DNA of 16,946 nt, from positions 1 to 16,946 of the forward strand of contig CAZSLZ010000066.1 of the NCBI GenBank assembly GCA_964607865.1, written 5' to 3'. The notes beneath the pieces were generated by a model. That model had not been told where the DNA came from. It searched no databases and saw only the letters and a program-made list of their open reading frames with translations. This DNA comes from CAZSLZ01 sp964607865. Its GTDB lineage: Bacteria; Vulcanimicrobiota; JAJTBE01; CAZSLZ01. Positions 6,472 to 13,856 of the stretch are shown here, piece by piece. A program made the translations under genes and the position numbers. How positions within the stretch are numbered: position 1 is the stretch's first letter; each line of letters starts with the position of its first letter.

Positions 6472-6500
6472 AGTATAGCAAATTTACATGGGTTTGTCAA
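6472..6500 (-). promoter_or_regulatory. Promoter of small RNA B
   Basis: TTGACA (6495-6500), 17-bp spacer, TATACT (6472-6477) on the minus strand. On the opposite strand TTGTCA (6494-6499) and TTTTAT (6517-6522), also 17 bp apart, could form a weak overlapping promoter for the channel gene. Confidence 0.8.
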
Positions 6501-6623
6501 GGGGAAAAGGAATTTATTTTATTTGCGAATATTATGACCTGCTTTTTCTTTATGAGGATTTTTTATTGTTCCTGAGATACTGGAGGAAAAATAGTTTTTC
6601 TATCAAAATTTATTCCCATAGTT

Positions 6624-8180
6624 ATGAATTATTTAAGCCACTTTGAAAACTTCGAGAATATACTTCACATTATGTATTCAGTCCTGGTGTTTATTGGGAT
6701 GTATTTTATATTGTTTCTGGTTTATAAAATATTATCCTGGACATCAGATAAAGCTTTGAGTATAGGAAAGCAATTCCATATTCAGGCAATGGGGTTTATT
6801 TTTTTCTTTACTTTATGGTGGTTTTTACTGGATTTACCCGGTTTTGAGTACCAGGCATCGGTGGTCCGGTTTATTTTTTCACTGATGGTTTTCTTTGCTT
6901 TCATTTTAATTTTTGACATAATTACCAGCCTGGTTTTTGATGTCTATTTCGCCCTGCAGCATATTCAGGTTCCCCAGATTATACGAAATGTAATCAGGGC
7001 CATTTATTTTGCTATTATTATTGTAGCTTTGATGAGCAATATCCATGGTTTCGACATTCGCCCTCTGCTCACTGGTTCTGCCATACTTACCGCTATTATC
7101 GGTCTTGCGTTGCAGGACACCCTGGGGAACCTGTTCTCCGGCCTGGCTTTGCATATCTCCCGCCCTTTTGATGTGGGCCACTGGATAAAATTCGGTTCCA
7201 TGGAAGGTATAGTATCCAGGATTGACTGGCGGGCAACCACCATCAAGACCCGGGAAGAAGACTACATGTCTATTCCCAATTCCCAACTGGCCAAAATAGA
7301 TGTGGTTAATTTTTCGGCGCCCACAACCATTCATGGCCAATATGTAGAGGTGGGGGTCAGGTATGAATATCCTCCCAAGAAAATAAAGAAATTTCTTGCA
7401 AATGCCGCTATCATGACCGAGGGAGTGGTGAAAAATGTAGGGCCTGACATTTTTCTTTCCGAATATGCCGATTTTTCCATAAATTATAAAATGAGGTTTT
7501 TTGTTGACGATTATCAGAGGGCGCCATTAATAAGATCTGAAGTTTATGAACGTATTTGGTATGTGTTTAAAAGAAATAATGTGGAAATACCCTTCCCCAT
7601 TACCGATGTTTATTTGAAAGAGGAAAAGGAGCAGACCATTCACACTGAAGACCTGATGCCATTATTGAAAAATGTAGATTTTCTTCAGGGGCTATCCATG
7701 GATGAAATCAAGGATGTGGCGAAACGCCTGAAGCAGATAATCTATTCCGAGGATGAAAAAATCATTCTCCAGGGCGAAATGGGAGATACTTTTTACATTA
7801 TTAAATCCGGGGTGGTAAGGGTTTATGCAGTTAATAACAAGGGAGAGGTTTTCCTTTCCAGCGAAATGGGGGAAGGGAATTTCTTCGGCGAAATATCGGT
7901 TCTAACCGGCGAACCCAGGACTGCCACCGTGAAGGCTCTCACCGATGTTACTCTTCTTATGCTGAACAAGGAAGATTTCGAAACCCTGCTTCGGAAATAT
8001 TCTGACATGGATAAACATATAAGTGAGAAGATAGCTGAGCGACAGCGACGGTCTTTTGAAAGAATGGAAATGAATAAGACGACAGGAGGCAGGAGCAAGG
8101 CTCAGGACAAAGCACAGGAGAAGGTGGAATCGTTGAGTCACCAGATCTTAACCCGTATTCATAAATTTTTCTCTTTATAA
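6624..8180 (+). CDS. MscS-family channel with cyclic-nucleotide-binding domain
   Basis: A 518-residue membrane protein. Membrane helices lie at about 17-38, 55-72, 80-108 and 122-142, followed by the MscS pore helix and start of the beta domain at about 147-190 (LTGSAILTAIIGLALQDTLG.., ISRPFDVGHWI). The cytoplasmic MscS domain extends to about 332. Residues about 350-460 are a cNMP-binding domain whose phosphate-binding cassette is FFGEISVLTGEPRTAT at 420-435, with Glu423 and Arg432 in the expected places. A basic, Gln/Lys-rich tail follows. Proteins of this layout (bCNG group of the MscS superfamily) can be gated by cyclic nucleotides and may respond poorly to membrane tension. The ATG at 6624 has no ribosome binding site directly before it; GGAGG at 6582-6586 is 37 nt upstream with no canonical in-frame start between. 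Monocistronic by spacing. Confidence 0.93.
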   Translation: MNYLSHFENFENILHIMYSVLVFIGMYFILFLVYKILSWTSDKALSIGKQFHIQAMGFIFFFTLWWFLLDLPGFEYQASVVRFIFSLMVFFAFILIFDIITSLVFDVYFALQHIQVPQIIRNVIRAIYFAIIIVALMSNIHGFDIRPLLTGSAILTAIIGLALQDTLGNLFSGLALHISRPFDVGHWIKFGSMEGIVSRIDWRATTIKTREEDYMSIPNSQLAKIDVVNFSAPTTIHGQYVEVGVRYEYPPKKIKKFLANAAIMTEGVVKNVGPDIFLSEYADFSINYKMRFFVDDYQRAPLIRSEVYERIWYVFKRNNVEIPFPITDVYLKEEKEQTIHTEDLMPLLKNVDFLQGLSMDEIKDVAKRLKQIIYSEDEKIILQGEMGDTFYIIKSGVVRVYAVNNKGEVFLSSEMGEGNFFGEISVLTGEPRTATVKALTDVTLLMLNKEDFETLLRKYSDMDKHISEKIAERQRRSFERMEMNKTTGGRSKAQDKAQEKVESLSHQILTRIHKFFSL

Positions 8181-8423
8181 TTTTCTCTACATTAATTATA
8201 CATGTATTTTATATTAACATAATGTTACAGAAAAACAAAAAATAATCGATAGAAAAATAGCATGGCATGAAGAAAAAGAATTATTTTTCAGGCTCATTTG
8301 TTTTCATGTCCAGAAGTTCAGGCGCTTTTATAGAATTCAACGAAAAAATCACAGGACATGCAATTTTACCCCTGATGAAATTGTTAAAATATTGTTAACA
8401 ATCAAAAAAAAGCATTTTTACTA
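8181..8423. other. Intergenic region after the channel gene, no clear gene
   Basis: AT-rich sequence between the channel gene and the rpsL promoter. No convincing intrinsic terminator is seen after the channel gene. It contains CATGTCC and GGACATG as distant inverted arms (8305-8311, 8354-8360) and a 43-codon frame at 8267-8398 without a ribosome binding site. Confidence 0.6.
8381..8401. repeat. Inverted repeat upstream of the rpsL promoter
   Basis: TTGTTAA and TTAACAA arms (8381-8387, 8395-8401) flank a 7-bp centre and end 22 bp before the -35 box. It could be an operator or an upstream element; it may be chance in AT-rich DNA. Confidence 0.35.
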
Positions 8424-8452
8424 TTGACAAGGGATCCAAGGGGTGCTAGAAT
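8424..8452 (+). promoter_or_regulatory. Promoter of the rpsL-led translation operon
   Basis: TTGACA (8424-8429), 17-bp spacer, TAGAAT (8447-8452): perfect -35 and five-of-six -10 box. Transcription would start near 8459 and give a leader of about 200 nt before rpsL. It is the only strong promoter seen ahead of the operon. Confidence 0.85.
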
Positions 8453-8456
8453 GTTC

Positions 8457-8635
8457 TAGCGTTTAAACAGTCAAGCCTGTTGGATGGCTTTAAAACGCTA
8501 ACCCGGACGGATGCGATGTGTTTTCATCGCCGGGAACCAGTAAAGAGGAGGTCGATACCTGACCCGAGTTAGTTTTCTGGTAAAATATTGTTTTTTTCGA
8601 AATCTGTCCGGTTCAAAGTGGCGACGCTTTGAGAA
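8457..8635 (+). promoter_or_regulatory. Structured mRNA leader of rpsL
   Basis: Four successive stems can be drawn: TAGCGTTT/AAACGCTA (8457-8464, 8493-8500) enclosing AGCC/GGCT; CCCGG/CCGGG with CGATG/CATCG stacked on it and a 7-nt bulge (8502-8534); ACCAG/CTGGT (8536-8540, 8577-8581) enclosing AGGAGG and its neighbours; and TCAAAG/CTTTGA (8613-8618, 8627-8632) just before the rpsL ribosome binding site. CTAACCCGG (8498-8506) could alternatively pair with CCGAGTTAG (8564-8572) with one mismatch, breaking the first two stems. This suggests an autoregulatory ribosomal protein leader, for S12 or S7, but I cannot match it to a named family. Confidence 0.55.
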
Positions 8636-8657
8636 TTTGAAAGGAGAGGTTTTTTTT

Positions 8658-9074
8658 ATGCCAACTGTCAATCAGCTAGTAAGAAAAGGTAGAAAAACCA
8701 CAAAAACCAAAAGCAAATCACCAGCTTTAAGATTTTCCTATAATTCTTTAAAGTCGAAAACCTTTAAGACCAAAGGTAACCCCTTTAAAAGAGGAGTTTG
8801 TACCCAGGTAAAGACCATGACCCCCAAGAAGCCCAACTCGGCGCTCAGAAAAGTTGCCAGGGTTCGTTTGACCAACGGAATTGAAGTTACAGCGTACATT
8901 CCCGGCGTGGGCCATAACCTTCAGGAGCACTCTGTGGTTCTGATTCGCGGCGGCCGGGTTAAAGATTTGCCTGGTATCCGTTATCATATAGTAAGAGGAA
9001 CCCTGGATACTGCTGGAGTGAATGACAGAAAACAGAGCAGATCCAAATACGGAACCAAGCGGCCCAAAAAATAA
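8658..9074 (+). CDS. rpsL: 30S ribosomal protein S12
   Basis: A 138-residue S12, the length seen in Bacillus and many other Firmicutes; E. coli S12 is about 14 residues shorter in the region around 20-45. It lies at the decoding centre of the small subunit. Diagnostic motifs: MPTVNQLVRKGR at the start, TPKKPNSALRK at 55-65, and GGRVKDLPGIRYHIVRG at 98-114. The lysines of TPKKPNS and KDLPG, where streptomycin-resistance changes arise, are unaltered. The start is ATG 8658 (MPTVNQL), with AAAGGAGAGG upstream; an in-frame TTG at 8637 would include the ribosome binding site itself and is rejected. First gene of the operon, with a structured leader. Normally rpoC or an L7Ae-like gene precedes it in Firmicutes; here an unrelated channel gene does. 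Confidence 0.98.
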   Translation: MPTVNQLVRKGRKTTKTKSKSPALRFSYNSLKSKTFKTKGNPFKRGVCTQVKTMTPKKPNSALRKVARVRLTNGIEVTAYIPGVGHNLQEHSVVLIRGGRVKDLPGIRYHIVRGTLDTAGVNDRKQSRSKYGTKRPKK

Positions 9075-9145
9075 CCCAGTAAATGGAAAATTAACTGGCT
9101 GGTTGTAGAAATATTAAACTTTGCGTAACCACAGGAGGTTATATT

Positions 9146-9616
9146 ATGCCCAGAAGAGGACCTGTAAGTAAAAGAGAACGGGTACCAGACCCGGTCTATA
9201 ATAGTAAGTTAGTCTCCAGATTTATTAACAGCATTATGAAAAAAGGGAAAAAAAGTACTGCTGAGAGGATTTTTTACGGAGCTATGGATATAATCCAGGA
9301 GAAAATCGGAAAAGAGCCTCTGGAAGTATTTGATAAAGCCCTTGAAAACGTAATGCCCATAGTGGAAGTCCGTCCCCGGCGTGTCGGTGGCGCCACATAT
9401 CAGGTGCCCATGGAAGTGAGAGCGGGGAGAAGAGTAAGTCTGGGAATCAGATGGCTGTTGATAAACACCCGCAAACGCGGTGGAAAGACCATGCGGGAGA
9501 AACTGGCCTCTGAATTGATGGACGCCTATAACAATGTTGGCGGCGCCATAAAGAAACGGGAAGATACCCATAGGATGGCTGAAGCCAATAAGGCGTTTGC
9601 CCATTATAGATGGTAA
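9146..9616 (+). CDS. rpsG: 30S ribosomal protein S7
   Basis: A 156-residue S7, the standard bacterial length. It nucleates assembly of the 30S head and contacts the E site. Recognisable segments are MPRRGPVSKRE at the start, NSIMKKGKKSTAE near 28-40, EVRPRRVGGATYQVPMEV near 74-91 and RTHRMAEAN-like EDTHRMAEANKAFAHYRW at the C-terminus. ATG 9146 follows AGGAGG at 7 nt spacing. It lies 71 bp after rpsL and 36 bp before fusA; no terminator or promoter is seen in either gap, so the three form one transcript. In E. coli S7 is the translational repressor of this operon; whether this holds here is unknown. Confidence 0.98.
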   Translation: MPRRGPVSKRERVPDPVYNSKLVSRFINSIMKKGKKSTAERIFYGAMDIIQEKIGKEPLEVFDKALENVMPIVEVRPRRVGGATYQVPMEVRAGRRVSLGIRWLLINTRKRGGKTMREKLASELMDAYNNVGGAIKKREDTHRMAEANKAFAHYRW

Positions 9617-9652
9617 AGTTTTTAAGGAAGTAACGGTCAGGAAGTAAGGCGA

Positions 9653-11758
9653 ATGAATGCCAGGAATGAAGCAATAAATTTATCAAAAGTGAGAAATATC
9701 GGGTTTGCAGCCCATATTGACGCCGGTAAGACCACCACCACCGAACGGGTGCTGTTTTATACCGGGCGTATTCACCGTATCGGAGAAGTGGATGAAGGCG
9801 CTGCCACCATGGACTGGATGGTCCAGGAAAAAGAGCGGGGAATCACCATTACCTCCGCCGTTACAAGGTGTTTTTGGAAAGATTCCATCGTAAATATAAT
9901 TGATACACCCGGTCACGTTGACTTTACCGCTGAAGTGGAAAGAGCAATGAGGGTGTTGGACGGAATGGTAATTATATTCTGTGGAGTCAGTGGTGTTCAG
10001 CCCCAATCCGAAACCGTCTGGAGACAGGCTGACCGTTACAAGGTACCCCGGATGGCTTACATCAATAAAATGGACAGGTTGGGAGCTGACTTTTACCGGG
10101 CGGTAAATATGATTGAGGAAAAACTCAATGCCCCGGTAATACCGGCTCAACTGCCCATCGGCGCTGAAGCTGATTTTAGCGGCATTATTGATCTGGTTCA
10201 AATGAAGGCTTTCAGGTTTCTAGAAGTTGATGCAGCCGATGCATGGGAACTGGAAGAAATGGAAATTCCTGCTGATTTAAAGGAGAAAGCCGGAAAACAC
10301 CGGGAGAAATTGGTGGAAGCCCTGGCGGAAACCAATGAAGAATTGATGGTTAAGTTTCTGGAAGAAGAAGAAATTTCTTCTGATGAAATTAAGAAGGCTT
10401 TGAGAAAAGCTACGGTAAAATGCAACCTTATTCCGGTTTTTGTGGGTTCGTCTTTGAAAAACAAGGGAGTAAGAAAGTTGCTGGACGGCATAGTTGATTA
10501 CCTGCCGGCCCCTGTGGATGTGCCCCCGGTTGTGGGAAGGCATCCCCGGACTGAGGAAGAGGAAGTAAGAAAGTCCGCCCCTGATGAACCATTCTCGGCG
10601 TTGGCTTTCAAAATTGCTACAGACCCCTATGTAGGCAAACTGACTTATTTCCGTGTATATTCGGGAACCCTGAAGGCGGGGAAGAGAGTCTATAACGCCA
10701 CCAGGGACCGGAAAGAAAAAATGATGCGGATTCTCAGAATGCACGCCGACCACCGGGAAGATATACCTGAGATTTCAGCGGGTGACCTGGGAGCAGCTGT
10801 GGGTTTGAAGTTCACCACCACTGGTGACACCCTATGTGAACAGAATTATCCCTTATTGCTGGAGGATATAACCTTCCCCGAACCGGTGATATCGATTGCG
10901 ATTGAGCCCAGGACTCAGGCTGATTCGGAAAAATTGATGGATTCGCTTCGTAAGATTCAGGAAGAGGACCCGACTTTTAAGATGGTAGTTAATGATGAAA
11001 CCGGCCAGACCCTGATATCGGGAATGGGAGAGCTTCATCTGGACATTATTGTTGACCGCCTGACCAGGGAATTCAATGTTCAGGCAAATGTGGGGACTCC
11101 CCAGGTTGCTTACAAGGAAACAATAAACGAAGCTTATGTGAGTGAAGGAAAGTTTATTCATCCTTCATCCACCGGAAGGGGCCAGTATGGCCACGTGGTT
11201 ATCAAGATTGAGCCCAACCACGAAGAGAAAGGCTTTGTTTTTGTGAATAAAGTGAGCGAGGAAAAAATCCCTCACCAGTTTGTAAAATTTGCCGAAGAAG
11301 GAATAAAAAATGCTTTGCTGGCAGGACCTTTGGGTGGTTATCGTGTAATAGACGTGAAAGCTACTTTGAAGGATGGTTCATATCACGAGGTGGATTCCTC
11401 GGAAATGGATTTCAGTGCCGCAGCCAGCATAGCTGTGAACGTAGCTCTGAAGAATGTTCAGGGCAGCCTGATGGAGCCTGTAATGTCGGTGGAAGTGGTA
11501 ACCCCCGAGGAATATATGGGCGAAGTTATTGGCGATATAAATGCCCGTCGTGGCAAGGTATCCAGTATGGAACCTTCGGTAGCCAATACCCAGTTAATCA
11601 AGGCCAGGGTTCCTCTGGCGGAGATGTTCGGGTATGCAACGGATTTAAGAAGTCTGACTCAGGGGCGAGCTGAGTATTCGATGGAATTTTTCACATACCA
11701 GATAGTCCCTCAGCAGATTGCAGATAAAATACTGAGAAGATATTTACAACCTTATTAA
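9653..11758 (+). CDS. fusA: Elongation factor G
   Basis: A 701-residue translational GTPase that moves tRNAs and mRNA through the ribosome after peptide transfer and helps recycle ribosomes. G1 is AHIDAGKTTTTER from residue 20, the switch I region is QEKERGITITSA, G3 is DTPGHVDF near 88-95 and G4 is NKMD near 142-145. The GTPase domain and domains II-V are complete (for example STGRGQYGHVVI in domain IV, GEVIGDINARRGKV in domain V). The strict RGITI and domain IV sequences fit canonical EF-G rather than the EF-G2 or tetracycline-protection paralogues. The start is ATG 9653, with AAGG just upstream; an overlapping ATG 4 nt later is out of frame. Usually tuf follows in this operon; here rpsJ starts 33 bp after the stop. 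Confidence 0.98.
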   Translation: MNARNEAINLSKVRNIGFAAHIDAGKTTTTERVLFYTGRIHRIGEVDEGAATMDWMVQEKERGITITSAVTRCFWKDSIVNIIDTPGHVDFTAEVERAMRVLDGMVIIFCGVSGVQPQSETVWRQADRYKVPRMAYINKMDRLGADFYRAVNMIEEKLNAPVIPAQLPIGAEADFSGIIDLVQMKAFRFLEVDAADAWELEEMEIPADLKEKAGKHREKLVEALAETNEELMVKFLEEEEISSDEIKKALRKATVKCNLIPVFVGSSLKNKGVRKLLDGIVDYLPAPVDVPPVVGRHPRTEEEEVRKSAPDEPFSALAFKIATDPYVGKLTYFRVYSGTLKAGKRVYNATRDRKEKMMRILRMHADHREDIPEISAGDLGAAVGLKFTTTGDTLCEQNYPLLLEDITFPEPVISIAIEPRTQADSEKLMDSLRKIQEEDPTFKMVVNDETGQTLISGMGELHLDIIVDRLTREFNVQANVGTPQVAYKETINEAYVSEGKFIHPSSTGRGQYGHVVIKIEPNHEEKGFVFVNKVSEEKIPHQFVKFAEEGIKNALLAGPLGGYRVIDVKATLKDGSYHEVDSSEMDFSAAASIAVNVALKNVQGSLMEPVMSVEVVTPEEYMGEVIGDINARRGKVSSMEPSVANTQLIKARVPLAEMFGYATDLRSLTQGRAEYSMEFFTYQIVPQQIADKILRRYLQPY

Positions 11759-11791
11759 GGATTAGCTCCAGAGCGGAAGGAGAGTAGAACA

Positions 11792-12103
11792 ATGGCCAAA
11801 CAGAAATTCAGGATAAAACTGAAAGCCTACGATTACAAAATTTTGGACGATGCCGCCCAAAAGATTGTGGACATTGCCAAGAACACAGGTGCCAACATAT
11901 CGGGCCCCATACCTCTTCCCACCGAGAAGAACGTATTTTGTGTTTTACGGTCACCCCACATCGACAAGAGGTCAGGTGAACATTTTGAGATAAGAACTCA
12001 TAAACGCCTGATTGACATTTTCTTCGACCCGGCCCAGAAAACTACCGATGCATTAATGAAAGTAGATTTACCCTCGGGCGTCGATATCGAAATCAAAGGT
12101 TAA
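11792..12103 (+). CDS. rpsJ: 30S ribosomal protein S10
   Basis: A 103-residue S10, the usual size. It is part of the 30S head and in many bacteria also joins NusB in transcription antitermination. Recognisable segments are KFRIKLKAYDYKILDDAA near the start, GPIPLPTEKN, VLRSPHIDKRSGEHFEIRTHKRLIDI and the DLPSGVDIEIK end. AAGGAGAG lies 7 nt before ATG 11792. S10 normally opens its own operon; here it sits 33 bp after fusA with no promoter or terminator visible, so the str and S10 blocks appear to be one transcription unit. Confidence 0.98.
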   Translation: MAKQKFRIKLKAYDYKILDDAAQKIVDIAKNTGANISGPIPLPTEKNVFCVLRSPHIDKRSGEHFEIRTHKRLIDIFFDPAQKTTDALMKVDLPSGVDIEIKG

Positions 12104-12118
12104 GGGGGTTTATACGAC

Positions 12119-12784
12119 ATGAGAGGAATAATGGGCAAAAAATTAGGAATGACCCGGATTTTTGACAAAGAAGGCAACTCTGTGCCTGTAACTGTAATAA
12201 AAGCTGGCCCCTGCCTGATAACGGGTTTGAGAACCCAGGACAAAGACGGCTACCAGGCAGTTCAACTTGGCTTTGAAGAAGTCAGGAAGATGAAAAACGT
12301 CAGAAAGCCTGTCAAGGGTCAATTCAGCAAAAATAATTTAAAACCACAGAGATATCTCAGAGAACTCCGTGGAGTGAACCCCGATGAATTTAAAATCGGG
12401 CAGGAAGTGACAGTGGATTTATTCAAGGAAGGTGAAAAGGTTGATATTTCAGGAACATCCATTGGTAAGGGTTTTGCCGGCGGTATGAAACGGCACAACT
12501 TCAGTGGTGGTGGAAGGACCCACGGTTCCCGCGTTCATCGCCGTCCCTGTTCTGCCGGTGCCACCGATGCCGCCAGAACTTTTCCTGGCAAAAGAAGCCC
12601 CGGCCATATGGGCGCCAGCAAAACCACAGTTCAAAATCTGGAAGTAATAAAAATCGATAAGGACAAGAATCTGATGTTGGTAAAGGGCGCTGTGCCCGGA
12701 GCAAGAAATTCCGTCCTTATGATTAAGAATACGGTAAAAGTTAAAGGACAGCGGAAACCCAAGATTATGGGTACCCAAAAATAG
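12119..12784 (+). CDS. rplC: 50S ribosomal protein L3
   Basis: A 221-residue L3, which nucleates large-subunit assembly and reaches the peptidyl-transferase centre. It begins MRGIMGKKLGMTRIF, matching the family's GxxGxKxGMTxxF start, and carries the diagnostic KGFAGGMKRHNFSGGGRTHGS and PGHMGASKTTVQNLEVIKID. The loop after HRRPCSAGATDA has small differences from the common HRRPGSMGA. The first ATG at 12119 is used, preceded by AAGGGGG about 10 nt away. An internal ATG at 12131 (MGKKLGM) also has AGAGGA nearby, but it would drop conserved N-terminal residues. The gap to rpsJ is 15 bp. Confidence 0.98.
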   Translation: MRGIMGKKLGMTRIFDKEGNSVPVTVIKAGPCLITGLRTQDKDGYQAVQLGFEEVRKMKNVRKPVKGQFSKNNLKPQRYLRELRGVNPDEFKIGQEVTVDLFKEGEKVDISGTSIGKGFAGGMKRHNFSGGGRTHGSRVHRRPCSAGATDAARTFPGKRSPGHMGASKTTVQNLEVIKIDKDKNLMLVKGAVPGARNSVLMIKNTVKVKGQRKPKIMGTQK

Positions 12785-12821
12785 TTGAAGCTCATAAACG
12801 AGCAAACGAGGAGGTTTAGAG

Positions 12822-13445
12822 ATGCCTGATATACCGGTTTACAATATGAATGGTGAAAAAATAGAAGACTTGAAGGTCTCTGATGATATATTCAATACCG
12901 AGATCAGTAAGGCAGTGGTCCATCAGGCCCTGGTTCGACAGCAGGCCAATATGCGTCGGGGTACCCACTCCACCAAGACACGGGGTGAGGTTCGCGGCGG
13001 TGGGCGTAAACCCTGGAGACAGAAGGGGACAGGAAGATCCCGTCACGGATCCATCCGTTCGCCTCTGTGGCGTGGCGGCGGAATAACCTTCGGGCCCAGG
13101 CCCAGAGATTATTCCAAGAAAATGCCCAAGAAAATGAGAAAATTGGCAATTTGCAGCGTTCTTACCGATAAGGTAAGCCAGGAGAAAATGATAGCCATGG
13201 ACGAGATTAAGTTCGAAACTCCAAAAACCAAAGATTTCATTGCAATGATGAAAAAACTGGGAATGGAAGAGAACGCACTTTTCGTCATAGGGGACAAGAA
13301 CTTTGGTGTGGAGGAATCAGCATCAAATTTGCCCGATGTGAAAGTTATTACTCTGGATATCATTAACGTATATGACATTTTAAAATACGATCGGCTGGTA
13401 ATGACCAAAGATGCCATCAGTCGTGTTGAGGAGGTCCTGGCATAA
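12822..13445 (+). CDS. rplD: 50S ribosomal protein L4
   Basis: A 207-residue L4 (uL4), of normal bacterial length. It lines the peptide exit tunnel and helps early 50S assembly. The tunnel loop KPWRQKGTGRSRHGS, followed by RSPLWRGGGITFGPRPRDYS, is intact, and the C-terminal Rossmann-like half (VIGDKNFGVEES ... KYDRLVMTKDAISRVEEVLA) is complete. GAGGAGG stands 6 nt before ATG 12822. In gamma-proteobacteria L4 represses the S10 operon; no equivalent leader is seen here before rpsJ. Its stop codon shares one base with the rplW start. Confidence 0.98.
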   Translation: MPDIPVYNMNGEKIEDLKVSDDIFNTEISKAVVHQALVRQQANMRRGTHSTKTRGEVRGGGRKPWRQKGTGRSRHGSIRSPLWRGGGITFGPRPRDYSKKMPKKMRKLAICSVLTDKVSQEKMIAMDEIKFETPKTKDFIAMMKKLGMEENALFVIGDKNFGVEESASNLPDVKVITLDIINVYDILKYDRLVMTKDAISRVEEVLA

Positions 13446-13789
13446 TGGAGGAACTGAGACTTAAAGATGTAGCCAAATCAAGAAGCCCCAGAGATATTCT
13501 GGTGAGGCCGATAATAACTGAAAAAAGCATAACCAATGCCCAGGATAACAAATACACCTTCGAGGTGGACCCCCGGGCCAACAAGATTGAAATAAGAAAT
13601 GCTGTGGAAAGTGTATTTAAAGTAAATGTAACCAAGGTAACCACTGTAAATATGAAAGGCAAGAAGCGCCTGCGTTTCACCCGCAGGGGAAGAATGGAAG
13701 GCAGGACGAAGGACTGGAAGAAAGCAGTAGTTACATTAAAAGAAGGCGACAAGATTGAAATAGCTGGCTTCGATCCATTCGAGATGTAA
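13445..13789 (+). CDS. rplW: 50S ribosomal protein L23 with N-terminal extension
   Basis: A 114-residue L23, which lies at the tunnel exit and provides the dock for trigger factor and the signal recognition particle. The core starts at RDILVRPIITEKS (about 16) and continues through NKYTFEVDPRANKIEIRNAVESVF to GDKIEIAGF. About 15 extra residues (MEELRLKDVAKSRSP) precede the usual start. ATG 13445 overlaps the rplD stop by one base (TAATG) and has AGGAGG inside rplD about 10 nt upstream, so coupled translation from this start fits better than any internal start. Confidence 0.96.
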   Translation: MEELRLKDVAKSRSPRDILVRPIITEKSITNAQDNKYTFEVDPRANKIEIRNAVESVFKVNVTKVTTVNMKGKKRLRFTRRGRMEGRTKDWKKAVVTLKEGDKIEIAGFDPFEM

Positions 13790-13856
13790 TTGGAGAGAAA
13801 GCTAAGGACGTATAGGTCTTGGACCTGCAAAACTTAGGAATAGGAGTGACAGTAAG

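Noticed and set aside
6906..7340. Minus-strand open frame of 144 codons inside the channel gene
   Set aside because: It is a shadow of the well-supported MscS/cNMP coding frame.
8267..8398. 43-codon plus-strand frame starting MKKKNYF between the channel gene and the rpsL promoter
   Set aside because: No ribosome binding site precedes its ATG, no domain or signal is convincing, and it ends within the inverted repeat; probably chance.
8588..8597. T tract after the rpsL leader stems as an intrinsic terminator
   Set aside because: About ten unpaired bases separate the nearest stem (8577-8581) from the T run, and that stem is long-range and weak, so a normal terminator is not formed.
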